Shown: piece after piece, positions 16,342 to 25,385 of the stretch | How the letters are laid out: the number at the start of each line of letters is the position of its first letter | Numbering within the stretch: the first letter of the stretch is position 1 | Assembly: GCA_963668545.1 (NCBI GenBank) | Contig: OY764868.1 | Location: 2,914,001 to 2,978,000 of the forward strand | DNA: 64,000 nucleotides | Source of the DNA: G963662265 sp963668545 | Lineage (GTDB): Bacteria > Spirochaetota > Spirochaetia > CADAEX01 | Direction: 5' to 3' | The notes under the pieces: generated by a model | What the model saw: only the letters and a program-made list of their open reading frames with translations | What the model was told of the DNA's origin: nothing | The model's database searches: none | Program-made: the position numbers and the translations under genes

Positions 16342-17688
16342 CTAATCATCTTCTGATAATGCCCTCTGCTCAGGGTATAAATAGTAAAATACAAATGATA
16401 ATGAGAAAAACAGAACTGAATATACTGTTGTTCTGTAAATCCCCTCGATTTCAGGTTTTTCAGGTACAGATGTAAGCATATCTATAAAAGAACTGCCGTT
16501 TCCCGAAACAAGAATTACAGGAAGTATTGCAATTGATACAAGAAACGCCATCTTGAGGAAAAAACCCTGTATCCCGAAAAAGATCCCCTCTATCTGTTCC
16601 CCGCTCTTATCGGAAACACGGCTGCTTATTTCACTCAGCATGGCAGGGGGAAAGATAAAGGCTGAGCCTGCAACAGGAATTCCGAAAAGTGCAAAAACAA
16701 CAAAGCCGAAGGAAGGGGGGAATATTTTCCCTGTCTGATAAAGCAGGAGAGAGAAAAGAATAAGGAGAAAAAGCGATGCAAGCATCAGCTTTCTGTAGCC
16801 TGAAATACGGGAGAGGCGGTTTACTGGATAGAAAAAGAGGGCTGAAACTCCGAAAAGGAGTGCAGATGCTGTGGTAATGCTTCCGCTTCCCATGTTCATC
16901 ACATCTGTAACATAGTAGTTTATGGATCCCCTCATTATGTTGAATCCTATAAAAAAGAAAAGAAGCCCTCCCAGGTAATAAAGAAAGGCCCTGTCGTGAA
17001 AAACAAGCCTGACAGAACTCCTGAAATCAGCATCAGAGACCTTCCCTCCCGAGTATTTCCTTTCATTTATTGTAAAAGATGTTATGAAAAGCCCTATAAC
17101 TGCAAAGGCAGACAGAAGTATAACCATGAGCCTCAAGCCCTTTTCATCATCCCCTCCTCCCAGAAGGGAGATCATTACCCCCGGAAGTATCATTGCAACA
17201 GCTGTATATACAAGACGGAATACAGCCTGCCAGGTGGAAAGATTAAGCCTGTCATCGGAAGTCTTTGACAGCTCAGGGATTAGGGCATTATAGGGTGCAC
17301 CAACTATTGTATAGAATATAAAGAAAAGGCTCCCTACAATTGAGAGGTTTGCAAATGTCTGGAACCCCCCTGTTTTCACCGGGTAGAAAAATGCAACTGT
17401 TGAAAGTGCGAGAGGTATTGTCCCTGCAAAAACAAAGGGGATCCTCCGTCCCCACCTGGTATTCACCCTGTCTGACCAGTATCCCACAAGAGGGTCTGCA
17501 ACCATATCAACAAAACGGGAAATCACAAGAGCAAGCGCTATGAAGCCGGGAGAAAGAAACGGCCTGAAGCTGAAATTCTCAGGCGGGAGATAATAGGTCA
17601 GTACCCACTGTGCAAAAATCTGGTCAAAAACTGCATAGCTGACCCCTATACCGTAGAGGACCTGTATATAAACCGGAAGCTTTTTCAT
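16342..17688 (-). CDS. GPH-family (MelB-like) sugar:cation symporter
   Basis: A 448-residue major-facilitator-type permease with about 12 membrane helices. The MFS_2/GPH signature is clear: ISRFVDMVADPLVGYWSDR and TRWGRRIPFVFAG in the loop between helices 2 and 3, and YNALIPELS further on. These proteins import glycosides or sugars with Na+ or H+. The ATG at 17688 was chosen because it begins the conserved core (MKKLPVYIQVLYG); AGGA lies close before it. A TTG further up (17724) is possible. No sugar-cleaving enzyme is adjacent, so the substrate is unknown. Confidence 0.85.
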   Translation of the reverse strand: MKKLPVYIQVLYGIGVSYAVFDQIFAQWVLTYYLPPENFSFRPFLSPGFIALALVISRFVDMVADPLVGYWSDRVNTRWGRRIPFVFAGTIPLALSTVAFFYPVKTGGFQTFANLSIVGSLFFIFYTIVGAPYNALIPELSKTSDDRLNLSTWQAVFRLVYTAVAMILPGVMISLLGGGDDEKGLRLMVILLSAFAVIGLFITSFTINERKYSGGKVSDADFRSSVRLVFHDRAFLYYLGGLLFFFIGFNIMRGSINYYVTDVMNMGSGSITTASALLFGVSALFFYPVNRLSRISGYRKLMLASLFLLILFSLLLYQTGKIFPPSFGFVVFALFGIPVAGSAFIFPPAMLSEISSRVSDKSGEQIEGIFFGIQGFFLKMAFLVSIAILPVILVSGNGSSFIDMLTSVPEKPEIEGIYRTTVYSVLFFSLSFVFYYLYPEQRALSEDD

Positions 17689-17730
17689 ATCCTGAATAAT
17701 ATAGTTGCATGGACAAAAACGCAATCAGTT

Positions 17731-18573
17731 TTAAGCAGTTCTGCAGAACTCTCTGCCTGCTTCAATCCCCATCATGTATCCTGCATCCAGCTTATCCCTG
17801 TCTGTCGTTGTCCTTCCCACACTGAAATCAGACGGAGGGGCAAGCACATTTATTCTGCATCCGGCGGGAGGGTTCTCTATAAAGTCAATCGCCCTGTTGT
17901 AAACAATGCTTCTTTTCTTCATTGCAGCCGAGAGTGCTTTTTTATCCTTCAGCATCAGGTCTGTAAGAAAAGGGAAGCGGGACTCTTTTTTCCTGTATCC
18001 TGCAGGGCGGGAAAGAAGCACAGTAATATCCCTCCCCCCCATCTCGTATGCCTTTATTACAGGTATGGGATCCGCGATACCGCCGTCAGACATGGGAGAG
18101 CTGTTGAATTCAGGAAAACCCCTGTAAAGAACAGGCAGAGCGCTTGAAGCCTTTATAAGCTGTTCAAGTGTTTCCGCCTCACCCTTGAAATACTCGGCAC
18201 CCCCTGTCAGGGCATTTGTAGCCGCAACATAGAAAGGAATATCCTGTCTGCTGAATGTCTCAAGATCAAGCCTTATTTCACTTATTGTCCGTTCCCACAG
18301 CCAGTCAAGATCAAGGGCATGTCCCCCGAGAAGGTATTTTCTGAGTGATATAAACTCATGTCTGCAGGAATAATCTGTATATACCCTGTAGTTTCTCCCC
18401 CGCTGGCGGCACATCCATGCTGCAAGGTTGGTGGCTCCGGCGGAAACCCCTATGCAGAAATCAAAAGGGTTGTAGTCATGGTCAAGAAAGCTGTCAAGGA
18501 CTCCGCAGGAGAATATTCCCCTCATGGCGCCCCCTTCAACAATAAGGGCTTTTTTCAAGTTACTGCTGTTCAA
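17731..18573 (-). CDS. patatin-like phospholipase family protein
   Basis: A 280-residue cytoplasmic serine hydrolase of the patatin/RssA type. It shows the oxyanion glycine motif (VEGGAMRGIFSCGVL), the nucleophile elbow GVSAG with catalytic Ser at about residue 44, and the DGG dyad motif (MSDGGIADPIPV) with catalytic Asp. These enzymes cleave acyl groups from membrane lipids. The TTG start at 18573 has AGAGG five bases upstream, and no ATG fits better. It is in the same direction as the GPH transporter, with a 42-base gap, and may share its message. Confidence 0.88.
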   Translation of the reverse strand: MNSSNLKKALIVEGGAMRGIFSCGVLDSFLDHDYNPFDFCIGVSAGATNLAAWMCRQRGRNYRVYTDYSCRHEFISLRKYLLGGHALDLDWLWERTISEIRLDLETFSRQDIPFYVAATNALTGGAEYFKGEAETLEQLIKASSALPVLYRGFPEFNSSPMSDGGIADPIPVIKAYEMGGRDITVLLSRPAGYRKKESRFPFLTDLMLKDKKALSAAMKKRSIVYNRAIDFIENPPAGCRINVLAPPSDFSVGRTTTDRDKLDAGYMMGIEAGREFCRTA

Positions 18574-18786
18574 TTTTTCCTCTTATAAAATCAGATAATT
18601 CTCTACTCAGGATTTTAATATAACCTGATATTGTCCTGTCAATAGCCTTATCTGTGATTCGTATTAAAACACCCGGATAAATTATTTCAGACAGATCTTT
18701 TTCGCAGATATGAGGATTGATTTGAAAATTATCAAAGGGAAATTACAGGGAAAGCGGATGAAATACCCGATATGATTTTTACAGAT

Positions 18787-18835
18787 AAAAAAAAGGGGAG
18801 GAACAGACATTATCCCCATACGGTCTGTTCCTCCC
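18787..18835 (-). terminator. Rho-independent terminator of pyruvate carboxylase
   Basis: A perfect 13-bp stem (GGGAGGAACAGAC / GTCTGTTCCTCCC) with a 14-base loop is followed by eight T on the minus strand, 24 bases past the pyc stop. Confidence 0.92.
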
Positions 18836-18859
18836 GCAGATTGAAAATATTCCGATAAG

Positions 18860-21800
18860 CTATTCAAGCTCTAAAAGGAGGTCGTCTTTCTCGACCTGGT
18901 CGCCAATATCAAAAAGCACTTCCTTGACTTTTCCGGCAATGGAAGCCTTTATATTTGTTTCCATTTTCATAGCCTCAGTTACAACAAGGACATCGCCGGT
19001 ATCAACATCATCGCCCGGTTTGACAAGTATCTTGAAAACCTTGCCAGGCATGGGCGCACCCACATGATGCTTGTTGAACTTGTCAGCCTTTTCCTTCTGG
19101 GTGAATTCGCCCTCAACAGTATTGTCCCTCACTGTAACCTGCCTTGAAAGCCCGTTCAGTTCAAAATACAGGTGTCTTGTTCCGTCATGATGAACACTGC
19201 CTACAGCAATAAGCTTTATTATAAGGGTTTTTCCTGTATCAATATCTACAGATACTTCATCCCCGGGCTCAAGTCCGTAAAAATATGTAGGTGTCGGTAT
19301 TACAGAAGTATCTGAATACTGGCTCCTGTGCTTGTCAAAATCAAGGTACACATTGGGATAAAGAGCATATGACAGCAGCTCCTTGTTGTCTATGCCGTGC
19401 CCGAGCTTCTCCTCAAGCTCCTTTCTTTCCTTATCAAACTCAAACGGTTCAAGAAGCTCGCCCGGCCTGCATGTGATAGCCTCTTCTCCTTTCAGTATCG
19501 CTTTCTGAAGCTCTTCGGGAAATCCCTGATAGGGCTGACCTATCATCCCCTTGAAAAAATCAATAACTGACTGGGGGAATGCAAGCTCAGGCGCCTTTTC
19601 AATAAGGTCGTCAATTGCAATTCCATTCTGAACAAGGAAAATTGCAAGGTCTGCAACAATTTTTGAGGAAGGGGTTACCTTGATAATATCACCGAAAGCA
19701 ACATTGACATCATGATACATCTTCTTGCATTCTTCCCATTTATCAAGAAGCCCGACACCTGCAACACGCGGTTTGTAGTTTGAATACTGCCCTCCTGGTA
19801 TTTCATGATAATAAACCTCTGCGGTTCCGCTCCTGAGATCTGATTCAAAAGGCTTGTAGTAGCTTCTGACTGTTTCCCAGTAGTTTGCCAGTTTCTGTAA
19901 GCCGGCAGTATCAAGATGAGGATCCCTTTCAGTTCCTTCAAGCGCTGCATTGAGAGCATTGAGGTTTGGCTGTGCTGTCAAACCGGAAATTGAAGATAAT
20001 GATGCATCAACAATATCAACACCTGCTTCAGCAGCCCTCAGAAGTGTCGCACCCCCGTTGCTTGAGGTATCGTGTGTATGAAGATGAACAGGTATTCCAA
20101 CCTCTTCCTTCAGTGCCTTTATTAGTTTTGTAGCGGCAAAAGGCTTCAGGAGTCCGGCCATGTCCTTGATTGCAAGGATGTTTGCTCCCATTTTTTCAAG
20201 CTCTTTTCCGAGATTCACATAATATTCAAGAGGATATTTGTCCCGTTTGGGATCGGTAATATCACCGGTATAACAGATTGCAGCTTCGCAGATTTTGCCG
20301 TTGCTTCTTACTGCATCCATTGCAACAGCCATCCCCTTTGTCCAGTTTAACGAGTCAAAAATCCTGAAAAGATCAATACCTGAATCAGCAGCTTCCTTTA
20401 CAAACTCTTCAACCACATTGTCAGGATAGTTTGTGTATCCGACAGCGTTTGAAGCCCTGAGCAGCATCTGGAAAAGGACATTCGGAATTTGTTCCCTGAG
20501 CTTGTGAAGCCTCTGCCACGGACACTCCTTGAGGAACCTCATGGAAACATCAAATGTAGCCCCGCCCCACATTTCAAATGAGAAGATGTCTGACGCAAGA
20601 TGCGATGTTGCCTCTGCAATCTGCAGAAGATCATATGTCCTTATCCTGGTTGCAAGGAGGGACTGGTGGGCATCCCTCATTGTTGTATCTGTTACAAGAA
20701 GTTTTTTCTGGTCACTTATCCATTCCGAGAATTTATCGGGACCGAGCCTGTTGAAAATATCCCTTGTCCCCTCTTTCCTTACATCGCTTAGCCTGATCTC
20801 AGGCACATCTGCTTCAGGAAATACAAGTGAACCGGAGGGTTTCTCTATCCCTTCAGTACCGTTTATTACCCGGTCACCTATGTAGTCAAGTATCTTTGTA
20901 GCCCTGTCCTGGTTTTCCCTGAATTCCATCAGCTCAGGATGGTCCCCTATAAATGATGTATCGCACTGTCCTTCAAGAAAAACAGGATGTGATACAACAT
21001 TCTGAAGGAATGGTATATTGGTCTTTACCCCTCTTATCCTGAACTCTACAAGGGATCTTTTCATTACCTTTGCAGCATGCTCGAATGAAAGCCCCCATCC
21101 GCTCAGTTTCACGAGAAGCGAATCATATGATGAAGTAATTCTTGCCCCTGTAAAAGCATTCCCGGCATCGAGTCTTACCCCGAAACCTGCCGGTGACCTG
21201 TAGGCCTTGAGAGTTCCGAAATCAGGCGCAAAGTTATTCAGAGGATCCTCTGTTGTTATCCGGCACTGTATCGCATATCCGCTTTTTTTGATGCTTTTCT
21301 GGCTGGGAATATTGATTTCAGGATCTGAAAGTTTATATCCTTCCGCTATCCTTATCTGTGTCTGGACAAGGTCGCGCCCTGTTATAAGCTCTGTAACGGT
21401 ATGTTCAACCTGAAGCCTGGGGTTCATCTCAATAAAATAGTATTTCCCCTCCTGGTCGATAAGGAACTCCACTGTTCCCGCATTCCTGTAGTTAACCTGC
21501 TTTGCAATCTTTATGGCATTGTCACAAAGCTCCTGCCTGAGCTCTTCCGATATTGCAAGTGAAGGGGCAAACTCAACCACTTTCTGGTGCCTTCTCTGGA
21601 TTGAACAGTCCCTTTCAAAGAAATGGACTATATTGCCGTGTGTATCGCCCATAATCTGGATCTCTATGTGTTTAGGGTTTTTAAGATATTTTTCAAGAAA
21701 AACAGTATCATCTCCGAATGCAGCTTTTGCCTCGCTTGAAGCACTGTGAAGCCCTTCAACCAGTTCCTTATGGTTGTTTGCAACCCTCATTCCGCGGCCG

Positions 21801-22306
21801 CCGCCTCCGGCTGCTGCCTTTATAATGATAGGGTATCCCGCTTCTTTTGCAAACCTGAAAGCTTCCTCTTCCGTTTTGACAGGATCCGGTGTTCCCGGAA
21901 CAACAGGTACTCCCGCGGCAATAGCAGCCGCTCTTGCAGAAACCTTATCGCCGAGCATTCTCTGCTGTTCAGCTGTAGGCCCTATAAAGATAATCCCCTC
22001 TTTTTCACACTTTTCTGAAAATTCGGGATTTTCCGAGAGGAAACCGTATCCCGGGTGAATAGCATCTACCCCTTTTCTTTTTGCAAGGTCAATAATCTCA
22101 TCAATTCCCAGATATGCATCTATAGGGCTTTTACCCTTTCCAACTCTATATGCTTCATCAGCTTTCGTTCTGTAAAGCGAAAGCCTGTCTTCCTTCGAAT
22201 AAATAGCTACAGTTTTGATCCCCAGTTCCATACAGGCCCTGAAAGTCCTGATTGCTATCTCTCCCCTGTTTGCTGACATTATTTTGCTGATTTTTCTGAT
22301 TGCCAT
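18860..22306 (-). CDS. pyc: pyruvate carboxylase
   Basis: Single-chain biotin enzyme (1148 residues, normal length) that makes oxaloacetate from pyruvate, bicarbonate and ATP. The order is biotin carboxylase with ATP-grasp (1-~450; IIKAAAGGGGRGMR, EMNPRLQVEHTVTE), carboxyltransferase (~530-810; VTDTTMRDAHQSLLATRIRT, metal-binding HLHTHD), a PYC/OADA linker (~830-1030) and a biotinyl domain whose EAMKMET places biotin on Lys1114. The ATG at 22306 has AGGAG eight bases upstream. It is monocistronic: a strong terminator follows and a 475-base leader region precedes. It would feed oxaloacetate to the reductive or oxidative TCA branch together with icd. Confidence 0.96.
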   Translation of the reverse strand: MAIRKISKIMSANRGEIAIRTFRACMELGIKTVAIYSKEDRLSLYRTKADEAYRVGKGKSPIDAYLGIDEIIDLAKRKGVDAIHPGYGFLSENPEFSEKCEKEGIIFIGPTAEQQRMLGDKVSARAAAIAAGVPVVPGTPDPVKTEEEAFRFAKEAGYPIIIKAAAGGGGRGMRVANNHKELVEGLHSASSEAKAAFGDDTVFLEKYLKNPKHIEIQIMGDTHGNIVHFFERDCSIQRRHQKVVEFAPSLAISEELRQELCDNAIKIAKQVNYRNAGTVEFLIDQEGKYYFIEMNPRLQVEHTVTELITGRDLVQTQIRIAEGYKLSDPEINIPSQKSIKKSGYAIQCRITTEDPLNNFAPDFGTLKAYRSPAGFGVRLDAGNAFTGARITSSYDSLLVKLSGWGLSFEHAAKVMKRSLVEFRIRGVKTNIPFLQNVVSHPVFLEGQCDTSFIGDHPELMEFRENQDRATKILDYIGDRVINGTEGIEKPSGSLVFPEADVPEIRLSDVRKEGTRDIFNRLGPDKFSEWISDQKKLLVTDTTMRDAHQSLLATRIRTYDLLQIAEATSHLASDIFSFEMWGGATFDVSMRFLKECPWQRLHKLREQIPNVLFQMLLRASNAVGYTNYPDNVVEEFVKEAADSGIDLFRIFDSLNWTKGMAVAMDAVRSNGKICEAAICYTGDITDPKRDKYPLEYYVNLGKELEKMGANILAIKDMAGLLKPFAATKLIKALKEEVGIPVHLHTHDTSSNGGATLLRAAEAGVDIVDASLSSISGLTAQPNLNALNAALEGTERDPHLDTAGLQKLANYWETVRSYYKPFESDLRSGTAEVYYHEIPGGQYSNYKPRVAGVGLLDKWEECKKMYHDVNVAFGDIIKVTPSSKIVADLAIFLVQNGIAIDDLIEKAPELAFPQSVIDFFKGMIGQPYQGFPEELQKAILKGEEAITCRPGELLEPFEFDKERKELEEKLGHGIDNKELLSYALYPNVYLDFDKHRSQYSDTSVIPTPTYFYGLEPGDEVSVDIDTGKTLIIKLIAVGSVHHDGTRHLYFELNGLSRQVTVRDNTVEGEFTQKEKADKFNKHHVGAPMPGKVFKILVKPGDDVDTGDVLVVTEAMKMETNIKASIAGKVKEVLFDIGDQVEKDDLLLELE

Positions 22307-22782
22307 TAATATGCTCCTGCAGCTTATACTTTCGTATGGAGGTTTAAATACTCCTCAGCATACTGCGAATTATAAATTCGCCCGCATGGACTGCCAAACA
22401 ATCCACACCCTACAGAACAATACACAATAAACCAATATCCATGGTGTATTGTTTGAGATTTGGCATATTTTATCAGAAAAATAATTTATTTAAATATGGT
22501 TTATACAATAAGCAGGTAAAAAAGAGCATTTTTTTATAAAAAAATATTTTTTCCGTCAATTTTTCTATGATTTTGATACATTTTCATATGTATCTTGCGA
22601 TCATCCAGCTTTTTTACATAATTTTGATACAATTTATCATGAAAAAACATCCAAAAACTCACTTTATAAATGATATTTATACATTTTTGCATGATCTTTA
22701 CATAAATAATCACCTTTTTCAGGTTTTTACTGCCAATTTCTGCATAATAACAAGAATAAACCGGATTTCAATGGAATAATAA
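22307..22782. other. long AT-rich leader/intergenic region upstream of pyc
   Basis: These 476 bases hold no convincing gene. The pyc-proximal part carries the inverted-repeat cluster described separately. The distal part (22480-22780) is very AT-rich, with two copies of ATTTTGATACA (near 22572 and 22622) and several short palindromes, and could be a second promoter or a protein-binding region. A 70-codon plus-strand frame at 22567-22779 has atypical composition and is not called. Confidence 0.5.
22392..22475 (-). promoter_or_regulatory. candidate pyc promoter with overlapping nested inverted repeats
   Basis: On the minus strand an extended -10 (TGATAAAAT, 22475-22467) would start transcription near 22460. 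From there two nested inverted repeats extend into the leader: TGCCAAA/TTTGGCA (22392-22398 with 22459-22465) and AACAATACAC/GTGTATTGTT (22416-22425 with 22444-22453). Three copies of an ACAAT-(A/C)-CAC half-site occur, at 22398, 22418 and, inverted, at 22444. This looks like an operator or structured leader for pyc. The regulator is unknown. Confidence 0.5.
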
Positions 22783-23379
22783 TCATAATGTTTCTTCATT
22801 ATCCGTGCTTTCAGATATTTTTTTCTTTCTGCCGAGAAACCCGAAAAAGCTCCCGCATACGCCTCCGGCTATATGGGCAGCCTGTGAAATACCGTCCTCA
22901 GGAGTATAGACAAACTCCTTGAGCAGAAAAAGAATTACTATCAGAATAAATGTCAGAGGGATCTCCCCATCCTTTATATTTGTTATGGAGATCAGAATTA
23001 TCATCATAAACACTATGCCGCTTGCTCCGAGAAGGGGACAGGGAGAGAAAAATATATTTATAAAGCCTGTCACAGCTGCTGTTACAAGTATCATTATCAG
23101 AAAAGGGAATTTTCTGTATTTTTCCTCGAGAATAGGGCCGAGCAGAAGAATAAGGGTAAAATTGCTTACAAGGTGGTTCCAGTTTGCATGCCCGGCAGTA
23201 TGGGTGAAAAGCCTGATATACTGTAATGGATCAGAAAAATTCATCTCTCCCCATCCGGGAACAGAAAACCATAAAGCTGTAATCTGCCTGTCAAATACAG
23301 GATCAGAAAGGAGAACAAGGGCGGAAAGGAGAGCAAAGGTCAGAGTAACCGGTGCATTGTATTTAATCTTCAGCTTCAT
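22783..23379 (-). CDS. rhomboid-family intramembrane serine protease
   Basis: A 198-residue protein with six predicted membrane helices, the minimal rhomboid fold. The conserved pieces are HANWNHLVSN (helix 2 histidines and asparagine), the catalytic serine in LLGASGIVF (G-x-S-G) and the catalytic histidine in QAAHIAGG. These enzymes cut substrates inside the cytoplasmic membrane. The ATG at 23379 has AAGGA six bases upstream. It is read in the same direction as the ABC-F gene, with a 56-base gap. No substrate is evident. Confidence 0.87.
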   Translation of the reverse strand: MKLKIKYNAPVTLTFALLSALVLLSDPVFDRQITALWFSVPGWGEMNFSDPLQYIRLFTHTAGHANWNHLVSNFTLILLLGPILEEKYRKFPFLIMILVTAAVTGFINIFFSPCPLLGASGIVFMMIILISITNIKDGEIPLTFILIVILFLLKEFVYTPEDGISQAAHIAGGVCGSFFGFLGRKKKISESTDNEETL

Positions 23380-23435
23380 GTTTTTATCCTTTTTTAATCA
23401 TAAATATTATTCAATAATTGAGCTGCAATGTATTT

Positions 23436-25385
23436 TTACTCCAGTTCGGCAAGAGAAGTCTCAGCTTCCTCCCACTCCAGAGATACTTCATGCTGCATTT
23501 CCATGTTCCTGTCAAGCATCTCTTTTATCTTCCTTATCTTATCACCGTCTGAATAATTTTCAGGCCGGCTCATCTCATGCTCAAGCTCTGAAGCTTCAGA
23601 TTCGAGTTTTTCCAGCCTGGAAAGAAGCTCTTCCGATTTTTTTTCAAGCTTTTTCCTCTCCCTTTTTGCTGCCTTTTCCTGTTCCCTGTCAAGCCTGGCA
23701 GCTGAAACAGATTTTTCCTCTGCCCGGCTGATTCCCGGCTGAAGGGAAATGCCTGCCGACTCAGAAGTTTCTCCAAGGGATTTCTTCCTCCAGAGATAAT
23801 ATTCATAATCTCCCGGATAGTCTGTCACCCCCCCTCCCGAGATCTCAATCACACGGGTGGCAAGGTTTTCTATGAAATACCTGTCATGGGAAACAAACAG
23901 CAGCGTCCCTGAATAATCCTGAAGCGCTTCCAGAAGAATATCCTTGGAATTAATATCAAGATGGTTGGTCGGCTCATCAAGTACAAGGAGATTGACAGGC
24001 TTGAGAAGCAGCTTGAGAAGAGCAACCCTGTTTTTCTCCCCCCCTGAAAGGACAGAGACCTTCTTGAATATATCGTCCCCCCTGAAGAGAAAAGCTCCGA
24101 GAAGGTTTCTAAGCTGCGGTATCATTTCCGTAGGAGAGGATGTTTCAATCTCTTCAAGAACATTGTTTTCATCAGAAAGTGTTGATTCAAAGTCCTGTGA
24201 AAAATAGCCTCTCTTTACATCTGTTCCGGTCCTTACTTCACCGGTATATTTTTCATCATGACCTGATACTATTTTAAGAAGAGTGGTCTTTCCGGCCCCG
24301 TTCTTGCCTGCAAACACAACCTTCTCCCCTTTCCTGATATTGAGATTTATACTGTCAAGAACTTTCAGCCCGCCGTATGATTTCGAAAGGTTCTCTATCA
24401 TGAGGACCTCCTTTCCTGAATGCGGGGGGGAGGGAAATGAGAAATGGATCTTTTTCAGGCTTTCAGGAATTTCAATCCTCTCGATTGTTTCAAGATATTT
24501 AACCCTGCTCTGAACAAGGGAGGCCTTTGATGCGTTGAATCTGAATTTCCTGATAAAGTATTCAACCTTTGCAATCTCCTCCTCCTGCTGCCTGTATCTT
24601 TTGACAAGCTCTTCAAGCTCCTGCGCCCTCAGTTTTTCATAATCAGAGTAGTTGCCCTTGTATCTCTTAAGCTCACCGTTGAAAAGCTCAATTATCTCAT
24701 TAACTGTTGAATCAAGAAAAAAACGGTCATGCGATACAATAACCACTCCCCCGGGATATGATGAAATAAAGTCCTCAAGCCAGTATCTTGCCTCAATATC
24801 AAGATAGTTGGTCGGCTCATCAAGAAAGAGGATATCAGGTTTCTCAAGAAGAACCCTGGCAAGTGCAATCCTCATCTGCCATCCGCCTGAAAACTCATCA
24901 GTCATTCTTTTAAAATCAGATTCCGAAAACCCCAGACCTGTCAGTATTTTGTAGATTTCCCTGTCCCTGTCATAATACCCGCTTGACAAAAGCCTTTCCT
25001 GAAGATGATGATGCTCCTCAATCCTGCTCTGGATATTTTCAGAACTGTCAGTCATGGATGAAAGCTCGGCTTCAAGATCAGCTATCCTTTCTATAACTGA
25101 ATCAAAAATGGAAAAGGCTTTTTCAGCCTCCGAGTAGAGTGTCATGCCTGAATATGTCAGGCCTGACTGGGGAAGATACGAGACCCTGCTTCCCCTCTGC
25201 AGGGAAACAGAACCGGAATCAGGTTTTGATATTCCTGCGGCTATCTTCAGAAGTGTTGATTTCCCGCTCCCGTTTGCTCCTGACAGGGCTATTCGGGAAC
25301 TGCCGGAAATATTGAGATTTATTTTTTTAAGAACATCCCTGTCCCCGAAAGCCATGGAGACAGCAGCAAGATGGAGAAATGCCAT
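23436..25385 (-). CDS. ABC-F family ATPase
   Basis: A 649-residue soluble protein with two ABC domains and no membrane part, typical of ribosome-associated ABC-F factors (Uup/YdiF/YheS type). ABC1 has Walker A GANGSGKST, signature FSGGWQMRIALARVLL and DEPTNYLD. The linker (~240-310) follows, then ABC2 with GKNGAGKTT, LSGGEKNRVALLKLLL and DEPTNHLD. The last ~90 residues are a charged coiled coil as in Uup. These proteins ease translation problems or act in ribosome quality control, and some give antibiotic resistance. The ATG shares its A with the TAA stop of the lipoprotein gene before it (TAATG), so translation is coupled. Confidence 0.93.
   Translation of the reverse strand: MAFLHLAAVSMAFGDRDVLKKINLNISGSSRIALSGANGSGKSTLLKIAAGISKPDSGSVSLQRGSRVSYLPQSGLTYSGMTLYSEAEKAFSIFDSVIERIADLEAELSSMTDSSENIQSRIEEHHHLQERLLSSGYYDRDREIYKILTGLGFSESDFKRMTDEFSGGWQMRIALARVLLEKPDILFLDEPTNYLDIEARYWLEDFISSYPGGVVIVSHDRFFLDSTVNEIIELFNGELKRYKGNYSDYEKLRAQELEELVKRYRQQEEEIAKVEYFIRKFRFNASKASLVQSRVKYLETIERIEIPESLKKIHFSFPSPPHSGKEVLMIENLSKSYGGLKVLDSINLNIRKGEKVVFAGKNGAGKTTLLKIVSGHDEKYTGEVRTGTDVKRGYFSQDFESTLSDENNVLEEIETSSPTEMIPQLRNLLGAFLFRGDDIFKKVSVLSGGEKNRVALLKLLLKPVNLLVLDEPTNHLDINSKDILLEALQDYSGTLLFVSHDRYFIENLATRVIEISGGGVTDYPGDYEYYLWRKKSLGETSESAGISLQPGISRAEEKSVSAARLDREQEKAAKRERKKLEKKSEELLSRLEKLESEASELEHEMSRPENYSDGDKIRKIKEMLDRNMEMQHEVSLEWEEAETSLAELE

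Noticed and set aside
22567..22779. A 70-codon AT-rich frame upstream of pyc
   Set aside because: Its composition follows the AT-rich DNA, there is no ribosome site, and it consists of hydrophobic/Ile-His residues by chance.
22919..23731. A 270-codon plus-strand open frame over the rhomboid gene and the end of the ABC-F gene
   Set aside because: Opposite strands encode clear rhomboid and ABC-F motifs; the frame has no recognisable domain and no ribosome site.
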